From Dirofilaria immitis (lineage: Eukaryota; Nematoda; Chromadorea; Rhabditida; Onchocercidae): a stretch of DNA of 64,000 nucleotides. Each line of letters opens with the position of its first letter. The first letter of the stretch is position 1. The DNA lies in assembly GCA_024305405.1 (NCBI GenBank), contig JAKNDB010000014.1:124001-188000 (forward strand), read 5' to 3'. Shown piece by piece: positions 43,608-55,100 of this stretch. The translations under genes were made by a program, and so were the position numbers. The notes under the pieces are model-generated. The model had not been told where the DNA came from. It saw only the letters and a list, made by a program, of their open reading frames with translations, and did not search any database.

Positions 43608-45017
43608 AGCTGATAGTGTAGATGATAAGAACAACGCTTGTGAACTTGTACTAGGAGCGCAGTTGCGATATGACGAATGCGACAATATAGCGATAGCCAG
43701 GATGTTGAAATATCTGTATCAAAAATTAGAAATCGCAAATTTCCAATTCAAGATTTTGTGCATTACTGCATACAGCACGCGATTACTACATATCTTTCTA
43801 CCAAATCGATTATTGGTTTTGAGTAAGACAGTAGTTTATAGCGTAAAATAGATGAGACACATCTATTTTTAACAAAATTTGACTGATATTTAACGCAAAA
43901 CAAAAAAGAACGAATAAGTGAACAAACAAACAAAGTAAAATAACGCCCTATCGTATCATCCATTTAACGTACATCCTTCATGTGAATCGAATTTTAAGAG
44001 TTATTAAAATTCGTTTAGCTAGTATCATTAATGGTGTAGAAGGTACAGATACTAAAGTTAGACTGAAATATAGCCGCCAAATAAAGATGGTGCATGTGAG
44101 CAGTCTTAAAGAGCCCTATTCATGAAGATGTGGCATTTATTCCGCACATTTCGTTTGGCTTGTACTTTCCACTAATTACACATTTGGGTGGATCTTAATA
44201 CGAGTTGTTAGTAAGCTCAATTGATTTCGTTTATCACCACAATATCAGTTATCATCATAATATCAACATATCTACAAATGATTATAATCTTTTTTTTTCT
44301 TTCCACTTCTCCCTCTCCTTTTTGCCATCCATTACTTAATTGTCTTCTTGGATTGTGAAATGATAACTGTAATTATCGTTTATAAAATAATATGGTCATT
44401 TATAAAGTTAATAGTGCAGATATTGTTGATAATATCGGTAATGAAACATGATACATACCGATACAATTAATGATAGTTTTTCATATCATTAGCGCCGATT
44501 CTATGACTATGAAGTTTAATTTTATGATAAACTACTCAGACTTGAAATATTGAAAACAGTCATTGTGTTTCGTTTCGGTGTCATTCTGAAATTCTTATTA
44601 TTGAGATATACATAGCATATTAATATTTCGAATTTGTTAGAATAATAAAAAATTTGATAATTAAATTTCTTTCTATTCTGGAGAAAATTGTGATTACTGA
44701 TCGGCAGATAAGAATTAAAAAAATAAGAAATGGGAAATCATTTCTGAAAAGACATTAATACTGAGTTACCTTTTCTATATGTTTTTATGAGAGCAGAAGC
44801 AAGACTGGTGAGTTTTCATGTAAAGGACAAGAATCACGATTACTGGGCAGGAAAATCATTTACTTATCTTTCTCCTTTCCTCTCTCTATTTCTTTTTCCC
44901 TTTCCTTTCTTCCCTCTTTCCTTCTTTCTTTGCGAAACATTTATACAAGAAATGAGAAATTATGAGTACTGGAGGGCTCGTTTTCGTTTCTTGTGCCAAA
45001 AACTGATTTGGTTTTGA
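43608..45017. other. Intergenic
   Basis: Upstream side of the eIF1AD gene. No coding exon seen. A pyrimidine-rich TTTCCC tract lies near 44.87-44.93 kb, just before the bacterial-like fragments. Confidence 0.45.
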
Positions 45018-45343
45018 CTAGTTGTTCAATTTTTTAATTGAACATCCTAAGAAACGAACAGAACTGTGGAGAAATGCCATTCGAAGATAATTTTGTACAA
45101 GCTTAACAATATGGCGTATAGAGCTGATACCATCCAAGCGGTTAATAAAAATCATTCCAAGCACGACGAGATGTAAGCCAACAAATGGGATCCACTTTAG
45201 TTCACGTTTTAAAACAAAAACTGCATTTCTAAATAAAAGTATAAAAATAAATGTCTCAAACGGAGATTGGTGTTTAGAGGCTACTATAAAGGGCTGCTCT
45301 GGAATTTTTTCCACCCTCTAATTTCATACTCAATACCACATAA
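45018..45343 (-). pseudogene. plsC: Wolbachia-like plsC (1-acyl-glycerol-3-phosphate acyltransferase) fragment
   Basis: On the minus strand, from about 45343, an uninterrupted reading resembles the middle of a Rickettsiales PlsC acyltransferase, a membrane enzyme that makes phosphatidic acid. The acyl-acceptor motif region is seen as VASKHQSPFETF, followed by LKRELKWIPFVG and LGMIFINR, then GISSIRHIVKLVQNYLR. One base is lost in the GGG run (45314-45316, + strand), separating CGIEYEIRG from EKIPEQPF. Similarity stops after about 45085, before the FPEGTR motif, so the enzyme lacks both ends and cannot be functional. The frame then runs to a stop at 45018. It has no start, no introns and bacterial ancestry inside nematode DNA. 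It is joined directly to the dnaE fragment. Confidence 0.8.
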
Positions 45344-45735
45344 TCTACCTGAGCATAAGGCATCTGTAATACCCTTCCAACATCTCATAGCACAGCCCTT
45401 GCCTGTAATTTTCCAAAGGTAATTATTTGAGCAACATAACCGTACTTCTTTCGAACATAATCAATAACTAAGTCCCTCTTTTCTTGGCAGAAATCAATAT
45501 CAAAGTCAGGCATTGACACACGATCAGGGTTTAAAAACTTTTCGAAAATCAGACCAAATTTTGTTGGATCAAGGTCTGTAATCTGCAGCACGCAAGCAAC
45601 AATTGATCCAGCACCAGAACCTCTTCCTGGACCAACTGGAATGCCATTTGCTTTACTCCAGCGGATAAAATCAGAAACTATCAAAAAGTATCCAGAATAA
45701 TTCATTGAAGTTTTTGCAGCTGCCATTCTTTGCAT
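45343..45735 (-). pseudogene. dnaE: Wolbachia-like dnaE (DNA polymerase III alpha) internal fragment
   Basis: An intronless frame on the minus strand encodes an internal part of bacterial replicative polymerase alpha: [17 protein letters not shown], then [31 protein letters not shown] core ([16 protein letters not shown]) and [14 protein letters not shown]. The PDFDIDF segment holds two of the catalytic aspartates. A TGA at 45385-45387 replaces what should be Arg (AVL-stop-DVGRVLQMPY), after which similarity continues to about 45343. The upstream end breaks at [10 protein letters not shown], which does not look like DnaE. Only about 125 of more than 1,000 residues remain. It is a decayed lateral insertion, most simply from a Wolbachia endosymbiont. 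Contamination is unlikely because nematode genes flank it on the same sequence. Confidence 0.88.
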
Positions 45736-45757
45736 TATATAATGGACATATCAATTG

Positions 45758-45868
45758 TTAAATTTTTAGTTGCAATAGGCGACCGTCATCTAGAGATTTC
45801 GTCAATGGTTTAACAATATTAGGTCGTTTGACCATCATTCTTCGAATATAACTAATTCTCCTTTTCAT
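45758..45868 (-). other. Short basic ORF abutting the bacterial fragments
   Basis: A 36-codon frame starting MKRRISYIRRMMVK and ending LLQLKI lies immediately upstream of the dnaE fragment on the same strand. It is rich in Arg/Lys, unlike most chance frames here. I do not recognise it. It may be a third scrap of the same bacterial insertion, or chance. Confidence 0.2.
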
Positions 45869-45881
45869 CTTTTCTGTTATT

Positions 45882-47206
45882 ACTCATAAATGAACAAAAG
45901 GTTTACTGTTAGAATGTACCTCCAATAATTTTTTTTTTTAAATTGTATTTCTATACTTAGTTTATTTTTATCAAATCGATTTAAGTACATATTTTTACGA
46001 TAAAAATGCATACCTACTAAATTTGGGAGAAGATTTGATTCGGAATTAAAATAAAATTTGTTTGCAAAACTAAACCAAAATTCAGTGAAAATTCAACAAA
46101 TAATTTGCAATATTAAATTTCATGCTTTTATCTTTTCCCCTTTTATCCTACTTAACTATAAAAATTGATATAAGAAGCAAAATCGAACCTTACAATGCCT
46201 TTGAAACCTATTGAATAAGTATAAAATTGTTTAAATTACTAGGTAAATGATTTCCAGCATTAGGATTTCCGAATTTCAATCCAGTTTTAGCAGTCGAATA
46301 ATTGAAATAGAAACTAATTAAGGTTTTGAATAATACATATTGAAACTTAGTTGTTCGGAGAAGACTTTTTATTCTTCATCAATTACAAAACATCATAGTT
46401 ATCGTTTCTGGACTTGTCTTCGTCAAAAAAAGAGATTGAATTGCGTACCTAATGTTTCAAAAAATATGTATTAGGTCAGGTGAAAAGTAATTGGTAAAAA
46501 GATTTTAGTATATTTCTTTGCCAACAATTAACGAAGATCTCAATCTGATGGAGTTATTATGAAGTTTATCAGAGATAAGACTGGTATCCCGTGTAGATAT
46601 ATTAAATATAAGTGGATGATTAAAACTACAATAGTGGATAAACCGTATCTGTAACAAATGCTGCGTGAAAAGAGTTTTGAGAAAACTCCAGAAATTCTTT
46701 TGTTGATCTATATCCATATTAGTCATTGTCATAGCCTACTGTTCAACAGCAGTAAGAGCTGAAAAACTTTGTTTCACTATTTTGTATGCCGCCGGGACTT
46801 TGCTTTACTTATTTATTAGTCTTTTTATTTATTTGTTTATGTACTAACTATATCAAACATCCAGAATTTTGTTAGGCATGTCTTTGGTCTATTATTATCC
46901 ATTTAATTACTTTTCAAATTTTGTAAATTTTGATTAAAATTAATTTGATACTTCGAAATTTGGTTCAGTTCTCTAGTCTTAAACTTTTTCTTTATTTCTT
47001 TCTTCATTTAATTTGATTAATACTAGCCTTATTTTCATTTGGTAATTATCATTCTGACTATTGATCCATCCTTCCAAACACAAAAAAAGATCGAAAAAAG
47101 TTAGCAATACACAGGAACGTATTGAAATACAATATCACTTCAGCCAGATCACTCGTTGTTAAAGTTGCAGTTTTCAGTTCTTGTTGATATTTGAGATCAA
47201 TCAGTT
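45882..47206. other. Intergenic with possible transposon remnant
   Basis: Between the bacterial-like insertion and the ANKS3 gene. It contains the mariner-type terminal sequence described separately and the ANKS3 promoter. No coding exon seen. Confidence 0.45.
46471..46915. mobile_element. Possible decayed mariner-type element (MITE-like)
   Basis: At 46471 the sequence after a TA dinucleotide reads TTAGGTCAGGTGAAAAGTAA and then TTG. This resembles the terminal inverted repeats of many mariner elements, which begin TTAGGT and contain AAAAGTAATTG. About 430 bases downstream, at 46904-46915, an inverted match AATTACTTTTCA occurs, but the outer part of that end is not preserved. No transposase frame remains. 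The size would fit a non-autonomous or internally deleted copy. Confidence 0.35.
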
Positions 47207-50200
47207 ATGGCGGGAGCAGTACGTTCGGTGCGTTTCAGTGATGATTTGCCCAGAGTCTTTCATAAAAATACGCCGGTAAAAAAGTATTGGAGTCTTATGA
47301 AAAATTCCTCAAGCAGTAGTACAACTTCCTCGAGTGTATGATGATGCTCTGTATAGTCCGTATGATGTCTATACTGCAGCTAGTATGGGCGATACACCAG
47401 TAATTGAGGTAAGCATTTTGTTTTCTCCGTAAAACTTAATCTGACATATATTAATTCAGAAGGTAAAAAATATACTAATAATGCAAGGATAAACTGGTAA
47501 GTGGTTACACATTATTTAAGCAAGATTTATTGAAAAAATATAGAATATGCGAGTTATCGAAATATTTTAATTTTAGTCATTAAATAAAGCAATTACGTCG
47601 AATTATCGAAAAAGACCAAATATTTATTAAATTGTAATTAAAGACTGATTTCTAGACTTAGCTATTTCTCTTTAAAAAATTAGCATTGAAAACGTCGAAT
47701 TGTATATTTAGGCACAGTTAGAAACGGGATTTGATGCAAATCGTTTGAATGGAAGTGGATGGAGTTCACTGATGTATGCTGCTTATCTTGGGCATGAAAT
47801 GGTTTGTGCATTGTTGCTTAAATCAGGGGCTTTGGTAGATTTATGCAATGTGAATGGACAAACAGCTCTAATGCTTGCTGCCACATGTGGAAATTTAGCT
47901 GTTGTAAGTTTCATGAAATTATCAAACTTATGTCTGAAAAGTGATTTTAAAACTATGAAAATTAAAAATCCCAGTTCCATCTATAAAAATTAATATTTCT
48001 TTTCAGAATTTGAACTGCAATGATTCTGCAATAGATAATAGTTTCTATTCGGTCTAGACAAGCTACTATAATTTTTGACTTCTTCATTTTGGATAGATAA
48101 TACTTTAACAAGTGAATTTTTTTTCAGGTACGATTATTAATGCGAAAGGATGCTGAAATTGATAAGCAGGATAATATGGGAGATACAGCGCTAGCTTACG
48201 CAACTGCTTGTTCACAAGCTAGCATTGCAGAAGCTTTGCTTGATAATGGCGCTAATCCAAACATTCCCAATTTGCTTGGCATGACACCGACATTAACTGC
48301 ATGCTGCATCGGACACGAACTTACACTACTTGCATTACTGCAGAATGTATGGTTGTCATGTTTTTTATATTTGTTTTAAAGAGAAATTTTTGTGAAAGAC
48401 ATTACAGAAGATTAGTTAAGCTCACAAAATATGTTTTCCAGAATTAGGTTGACGAATGAAATAGTTTCTTTGGTTTATAAGTTCGAGTTGCTTTTTGCCA
48501 TATTTTCTGATTCTCTCTATAATCTTGTATTTTTTGGAGAATAAAATTGAATGGTAATATCCTTCTTCATTCCTTATCTTTAGTTGGCAATCATATTTAT
48601 TCATTATTTAATATCACAATGAGATTCAGATAAAGGAAGCATTGGGAGTACTTTGTTATTTTATTATTATTTCAATTATATGCGAATTTAGCTGCTCATT
48701 CTGCTCTCATTTTTGCCTGCTGCTGACATCAATGACGAAAATGAAAACTGAACAGAAAAAACCAAAAAAATGTTCGATTCATCTAGTAATCAAAATTTTC
48801 ATTTCAATTTGTTGCTCTGAAAGAAAGAAGAGAAGAACAAACATTATGATGATATTCCATTTCTTTTCACTTTGAAAATTTTCTAGTAGTGTTTCGTCCA
48901 AATCTCTCTTTTATCACTTTGATAACAGCTGTACAAGCAGTCTGATCATAAAAAAATTGTCAAGCAATCTCTTATCTACCAGCCAAGAAATAAATTTGCT
49001 TTGTTTAACTTCTGATTTCGCACAATTAATTTCCCTTGTTATCTTTGTATTATTCGGCCCGTACTTAGCATAGTTAAAAGGAATCGGAATGCTACAGATG
49101 CGAGAGTTCAAGCAAAGAAAATCTGGTAAGATTAGAAAATCTATTAATAACCAGGTTATCAAATCACAATACTCTAACCTAGCAGATATGAGAATTTCGA
49201 TTTTTTTGTCATTCTGGCATTAAACCATATATTCCCACATCATATTGAATCCAGTTTTGAAAAATGCAGATATCATTTTGATATTAAATTTGAGTATTAT
49301 TTATATAGCATTTCGACAACTAGATGATTTATCTTTTAAGGGATGAGTTAATGATTTGCGATTTCTTGGAAGTTCTTTTATTTTGGCTGACTTCATCTCA
49401 AAAAGTTTTTTTGAAGAATTCAATGTTTTAGGTGGAGACCCAAAACTAAAAAATGCAAAAGGTGAAGACGGTGAAGCTTTAGCTTTCGACAATCCGAAAA
49501 CCATCGCCATTTTGAAAGATCCTCCACGGGTAACATATTTTTATTATCAATAATTCTATCATTTTTCGACTTCCATTTATTGCATTCAAAAATTTGTGGT
49601 GCTGCAATCATTTAAGAATTATACTATTGGAATTTTGAATATTTTAAGAGTCATGCATATCAATTACAATGGTCGAATGTAAATTTACGTTTAAAATTTT
49701 GAAGTTTTGAGTTCATGACTAAATTCTGATTTTTCATTCATGACTAAATTCTGATTCTGTCTGATTCGGATTATGGAATATGATGGTTGATGTACTTAAA
49801 GGTAGCTAGATGTCCAGGATTACATGATTTTTTTGGTCCTAGTACTAGAACAGTGCTGCATGCTATAAAGTTCATAGAAAATATATATGTGTTGCAACAG
49901 AAATACCTTATATGGACAGAATTTTTTTAGAGCAAAAGAAGAAAAACAATACAGAAAAAAAGGTAATGGAAGTGAATTCATTAACAGAATTGTTATCACG
50001 GCTTAAATTGAAAAATACATCGAAATATTCAAAATCGAAAATATCGACTTGAATTTATTTCTGGAACTCAACGACTCTGATCTTATAGAGATCGGCATCA
50101 AAGTATATTGGTATTCTCATTTTATAAAAAAATTGTAAATCCTCTTCAAATATTGATTTTCTTGTTTTTCATCATTTTTTAGTTGTTAGCAAACCTAATA

Positions 50201-51338
50201 ATGAAAATTTTAGGCATTTGGTCCACGCAAGAAAATGCTAAACGTGATACAGCAATATCGGACTGATGGAACTCTTATTCTCTGTACAAATGATACGAAG
50301 GCAATTCTGAATCCTTATATCAAGGAACGGGGACAATCGGAATCGTATTCTCAGCAGGTTGTTATAAGAACATTGATCACAAAGAGTTCTATTTGATAAT
50401 TTCCTCTTAGTTTGAAAGTAAAAGTAATAAGTATTGTACAATAATCGTTTTAGTGGCCTTCGATTAAATTTAAAATATGTATTTAAATTAATTTCAACAT
50501 CTCAAAGATTTTTTGACGCTCTTGGGAAATACTTTGTTTAATTCAGTATCGTTATTGTAATTATTCTAAGAAGAATGAGAAAAAGGAATAGCGGGAAAGA
50601 AAGACATGTGGAAAATTACTTTTAAGAACATTTTTTTCGGTTACATAGATCTGAAAGAAAAAGAAAATTATTGACAGGTAACAAACGAATTAATGGAATG
50701 TCAACAATGCTTAGCAGAATGCCAGCAGGAACTAAAACAAGCCCGAAATTTGTTGAACGAACATCATTTAATGTTAAATTCTATTTCGGAAGCTTGTCGA
50801 CATTCCCGAAAGATAGCTTATGCTATGCTTCAAGTTAGTATACCAACCATTATCAAATTATTTATAAAATTTAAATGATAAAAGAAATTTTTTTCCAAAC
50901 TTCCTTTTGTCCCGTAATATTATGCACATTACTTTTTTCACTTTGTATCTTGGCCAAGTATTTTATCTATCGTTACTGCAGTATATAAAGTAACTTTAAT
51001 TCTCCATTGCACATTAATCACGTTTGATTAACCATAATTATAATAATATCGAAATTCCTAATACATAAGTTATTATTCAGAATATGATCTATCACTTTGC
51101 AAACGATTTATGCATTGATTGAATAGTCGAGAAATGAAAACTTTTTTCCTACTTAAATTTCTGTTTTTTATTTTTATATTTCGATAATTTTTCATGGTTA
51201 AAATTTAGCTTCTAAACAACTTTTTACCAGGAAATTCGACAAGCAAATGGTACAGGTAATTTGGAAAAAGATTTACTCGCTGTAATCAAAAATATCGATG
51301 ATATTCTGATGAAAATGCTCGAACTCCCACAACAATGA
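47207..51338 (+). CDS. ANKS3: ANKS3 homologue: ankyrin repeats, SAM domain, coiled coil (about 474 aa)
   Basis: Eight exons: 47207-47408, 47712-47903, 48128-48346, 49432-49529, 49802-50102, 50214-50357, 50678-50833 and 51231-51338. The ATG lies 2 bases after a TCAG acceptor, likely trans-spliced. The N-terminus leads into ankyrin repeats (VYTAASMGD, GWSSLMYAAYLGHEMV, GQTALMLAATCGN, GDTALAYATACSQ, GMTPTLTACCIGHE), then a linker, a SAM domain (LTELLSRLKLK, YIEIFKIENIDLNLFLEL, IGIKAFGPRKKM) and a Gln/Glu-rich coiled coil. This order is that of ANKS3, a scaffold tied to cilium/nephronophthisis proteins in vertebrates; its role in worms is not inferable here. Five single-base gaps break the frame: A6 at 47278-47283, A5 at 47300-47304, G at 48347 (splice donor), T7 at 49922-49928 and A5 at 50011-50015. 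Adding one base at each restores phase, homology and a length divisible by three. Confidence 0.92.
49712..49755. repeat. 25-bp-period tandem duplication in ANKS3 intron
   Basis: The 19-mer TTCATGACTAAATTCTGAT occurs at 49712-49730 and again at 49737-49755, just before the exon starting at 49802. Confidence 0.9.
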
Positions 51339-52129
51339 TGATACTTGCTCAGCATGGTTTTTTACTGCTCATTTCTATATAGATCATTTAAAACTTCAGA
51401 AAATCATTTAAAACTTCAGAACTTTCCATACCATTTTCTTCAAGTTCAAATTAATATGTTGTATGAGGAAAAAGAGTGCAGATGTCGATAAAAGGTGATA
51501 ATGCAATTCTGGCAAAAAAGTGGCGATAATCTAATTTTGTCAATAAAAGATGGCAAAATTTTTCTGTATGTTGACTCTAGAAGACTATCTTTAGAAAAAA
51601 CAATGAATTCATCAAATTTTTCTGAAAGTATTTAATTTGTAAACCTTTAACAGTTTTTTCGATGTTCCTAGATAAGTTTGACTATTCGCGAGAAATTACC
51701 GAATTTCTATATTCATCTTTTATAATTTTGTTCAAATAAATATGGAGATAAATTTGTGCTTTTAAATATCACACTATAGAATTATGCGTAACTTTATTGT
51801 TTTTGGTTAAGCATAGAATGAAGTTTTACTTAACATTTGGGAGAGGTGCATATTTTCGAACATTTTCAATAGTGCTCGCGGTGTGACCGAAAGAAGAAAC
51901 TGCAGTTGCAACTGTTCGTATACTTCATTTAGCAAGCAAGAGCCGGCAGTCATTTCACGAAACTAAAAATTAAGGACATTTCCTATTTTTGATTCGATCG
52001 AATCTATGCGGTGTTGGTACCGCATTAAAAATAAAGTGTACATCATTTATACATTTTTTGAAGCGTAGATTCATTACTACTGAAGTTTCGTAGAAAAATC
52101 AAAACAATTTTTAATCTCTTCTTCGATGG
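51339..52129. other. Intergenic, convergent 3' ends
   Basis: Holds the 3' UTRs of ANKS3 and the pseudokinase-like gene. A perfect 18-base unit beginning ATCATTTAAAACTTCAGA is tandemly repeated with period 20 at 51383-51422. No other feature seen. Confidence 0.5.
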
Positions 52130-55100
52130 CTATTCTTTTTGATTCCAAAATTTATCGCTCCCCATAACAAAGCCTATTTTTACCAAATAATTAACATAAT
52201 CAGCCCGTTTTGAATCGATCCACGCTTGTACATTCTCTTCATCACTGAATGAGAAAGCATCATGGCCAACAAATATACCAAATTCTAAAGCATTTTTGCT
52301 TCCGTCAACGAACTGCATTTATCTTGTTGCAGTGCTTTAGCGCATTCCTAAATTGTCGAATATTTAGAAGATTTCCAATTCTGTTAAATACAATGTCGAA
52401 TTAAAAACTTAGTGAAATGAGTTTTCACATGAATACAGTAAAACAATTACTACCAAGAAGTTACTTGGATAGGGAATGTAAAATTCGTTGGCGAGTGATT
52501 GTTTAAATTCAATATAGTTGAAAGTATTTTCAGACCATAATCACATAATCCTATGCTGGGCTTTTTGTTCGTCGTTCTAAGTGATTCCTGAAAATGAAGC
52601 ATAAGGCATATATTAACTTAAGGGAATGTAGAGAACAATTATCTTGGAAACTGTTATAGCTTTCACATTAGCAAAGAATTTGAATGAATGTACGAATTGA
52701 TTTTGCTTTAATGTTTGAATTATAAAGTTCATTTCTTGATTTAGGAAAGATATTTAGAGGATTAATTAAAATTTAAGCAGTAAGGCACTGAGATTTTAGC
52801 GTGGAGCTTTTCTTGGATCATATCAAAAAAGCGGATCATGTCGTATTAATCGTATACAAGAATATCAAAAGACTGTTAGAAGATATTAGTAAAATTAAAA
52901 ATTAATCATTATATGAGAAATCTCAAAGGAACAAATTGGATCAAAGGGGAAGAGAGTCAAAAGCTTCAAAAGGAGTAAATTTCGATTCAATAGGTCAGTT
53001 TAAAAGTATTGTCGTCAGTTCGATAAATAACAGCAGTCAGCATTACAGTTGAAGAGCAGCTTCAACAGTCCAATAGCGCAAGTAATAGTTTGAAGGAGTA
53101 AAGAACAAGCGACAGTGAAGCAAAAACAATAGCAGTAGTAAAGTGGAAGGAGATCGATAACAATGAAGATTTACGGCATGCTGCTAACATCCAAACTTCT
53201 TATTTTCATAACCCAATAAAGCCTATTGTCGAATTAGCTGAGTTCCAAGAACAGGATCCTCTCCTCTAGTTCTGAAGACAAATATATTTTTTTAAAAAAT
53301 TTTTTTATCTCGACAAATTACGTGAAGGAAAAAAGGCAATCTGTGCCTATTCTTTTTGTTTTTTTCCCAATTTCTTTTGCCTGTTTAACTACTTCTTCTT
53401 CGCTTTGTTTGTTAAAAGAATATCCATTGATTCCTAAAAATTATGAAAGAAAAAGAAAAGAACAGCTTAGGAATAATATGATCAGTAATAAGTTAATGAA
53501 ACAAGCTATTTGAAAAAATGAGTTAAAAATGTGAAGATTATAGGAAGGAATAATTTGATATTACTGAAAATTTTATTTTTCAAGAAAGACTAAAATTAAA
53601 ATCATATTTGCGAGTTTAACAAATTATGTAATCTAGTCAAGTTTGAAGAAGTGTGAACATGTTCAAGAGGTTAAATCAAAAAATACTTGAAGCAGTAGAA
53701 TCCTTGGCAGATGATCCATACTACCAATATTATGATTAGATGGAATATATCTAAAAATGTCTGAATTTTTTTAAAAGTTTCACATTTAACTGAGAAAGAG
53801 CAGAAGTAAATAATTCTGAATTTTCGCCCACAAACAAAATTTTGATTCATTAAATTCCTACCTGCACAACAGAATGAATTCACTTAAATCATCACTGATT
53901 GCTTCAATACCATTCAATTGAAAAGATTTCAGCGCACAGACAAGTTGCAACAAGATGAAGCATACTTTCTGTTCGTATTCTTCGATAACATCCTAAATTT
54001 GCAAATTTTTAAATTGAAATCAAAGAAGGTCAAAAAAACCGGAAATGAAGAATAATCACCAAAAGCTAAATCTATCTTTTCATGAGATTCCTTTATCCAT
54101 GATGCAATGTTTTAGACAATTAAAGCTTCATTAAAGCATTATATCATCCTGATTAGAATTATGGATAAATTTAAGATTCTGAAAAAAAACTAAAAATGAC
54201 AATCATTACTATTTGCTGATAATTAGCAGCAAATGATTTAAATGTCAATAAATTATGTCGTGGAATAATCAAGAATCGATATTTTTGACTATTTTGATTT
54301 CGTGAACTTCTTCGAAGTATGTGTTGCTCCTAAAAAAATCGTAATTAACTTCCTAACTAATTGAGTAAACACTTTCATACGTATAATTTAACAATGAAAA
54401 ATCATTGATAGCTTTGAAATCCATCATTTTATTTTTTTGAATTCAAAATAGTATTAAAAATATAAATCAATTGTTTAAATTTAAGCAAGAATCAAGAGCA
54501 TCGAGCATCTAAATATCTTAAAGAACAGAACAAAACTTGTATTACAGATGTCGTAAATAAGTTGTACCTCATCTTGCTGTGCTCTAATCTCTGTAAGTGT
54601 CGGCGGGTTCCATATGTTTCCATTCACAAAGTTAAATTTCATTTGACTGGAGTGGATAAATATGGGTTCAGCCTGTAATGGAACAGAGCATGCACATCAT
54701 TTGATTACTGATATGATCCTTATCATGTGATATAATTTCCCAGTACATTTATAATTATTTCAACTTACTATGACGTTGATCGCGGAACTTAAGAAGCTAT
54801 CATGTGGTAAAAACGCATTAAAAAGTGCGTGGAATATTTCGAAAATATCGGCATCATTGATTCGAAAATCAAATCGCTCAGTTTTATTCTAAAATTATTT
54901 AATTTCAAAAATTTTCCATGCAATTTTTGGAGCTGCCAATTTTGAAACTTTTTCAACTGAAGCATTTCTAGATATTGTGAACACATTTAATTTTCTGCCT
55001 TCCAGAAGGCTTTCATTTTATGATGTCGCAATTCATTTCACTTTAATCATTAAATTCAAACAAGGATATATCACTTTTGTAAATTCGTTTTTAATGCTAT

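Noticed and set aside
43477..43851. 124-codon + strand frame
   Set aside because: Antisense to the first exon of the eIF1AD gene, whose minus-strand reading is clearly conserved.
47278..50015. Programmed ribosomal frameshifting in ANKS3
   Set aside because: Five shifts in one gene, all at homopolymers, and the same pattern in unrelated genes, point to sequence error.
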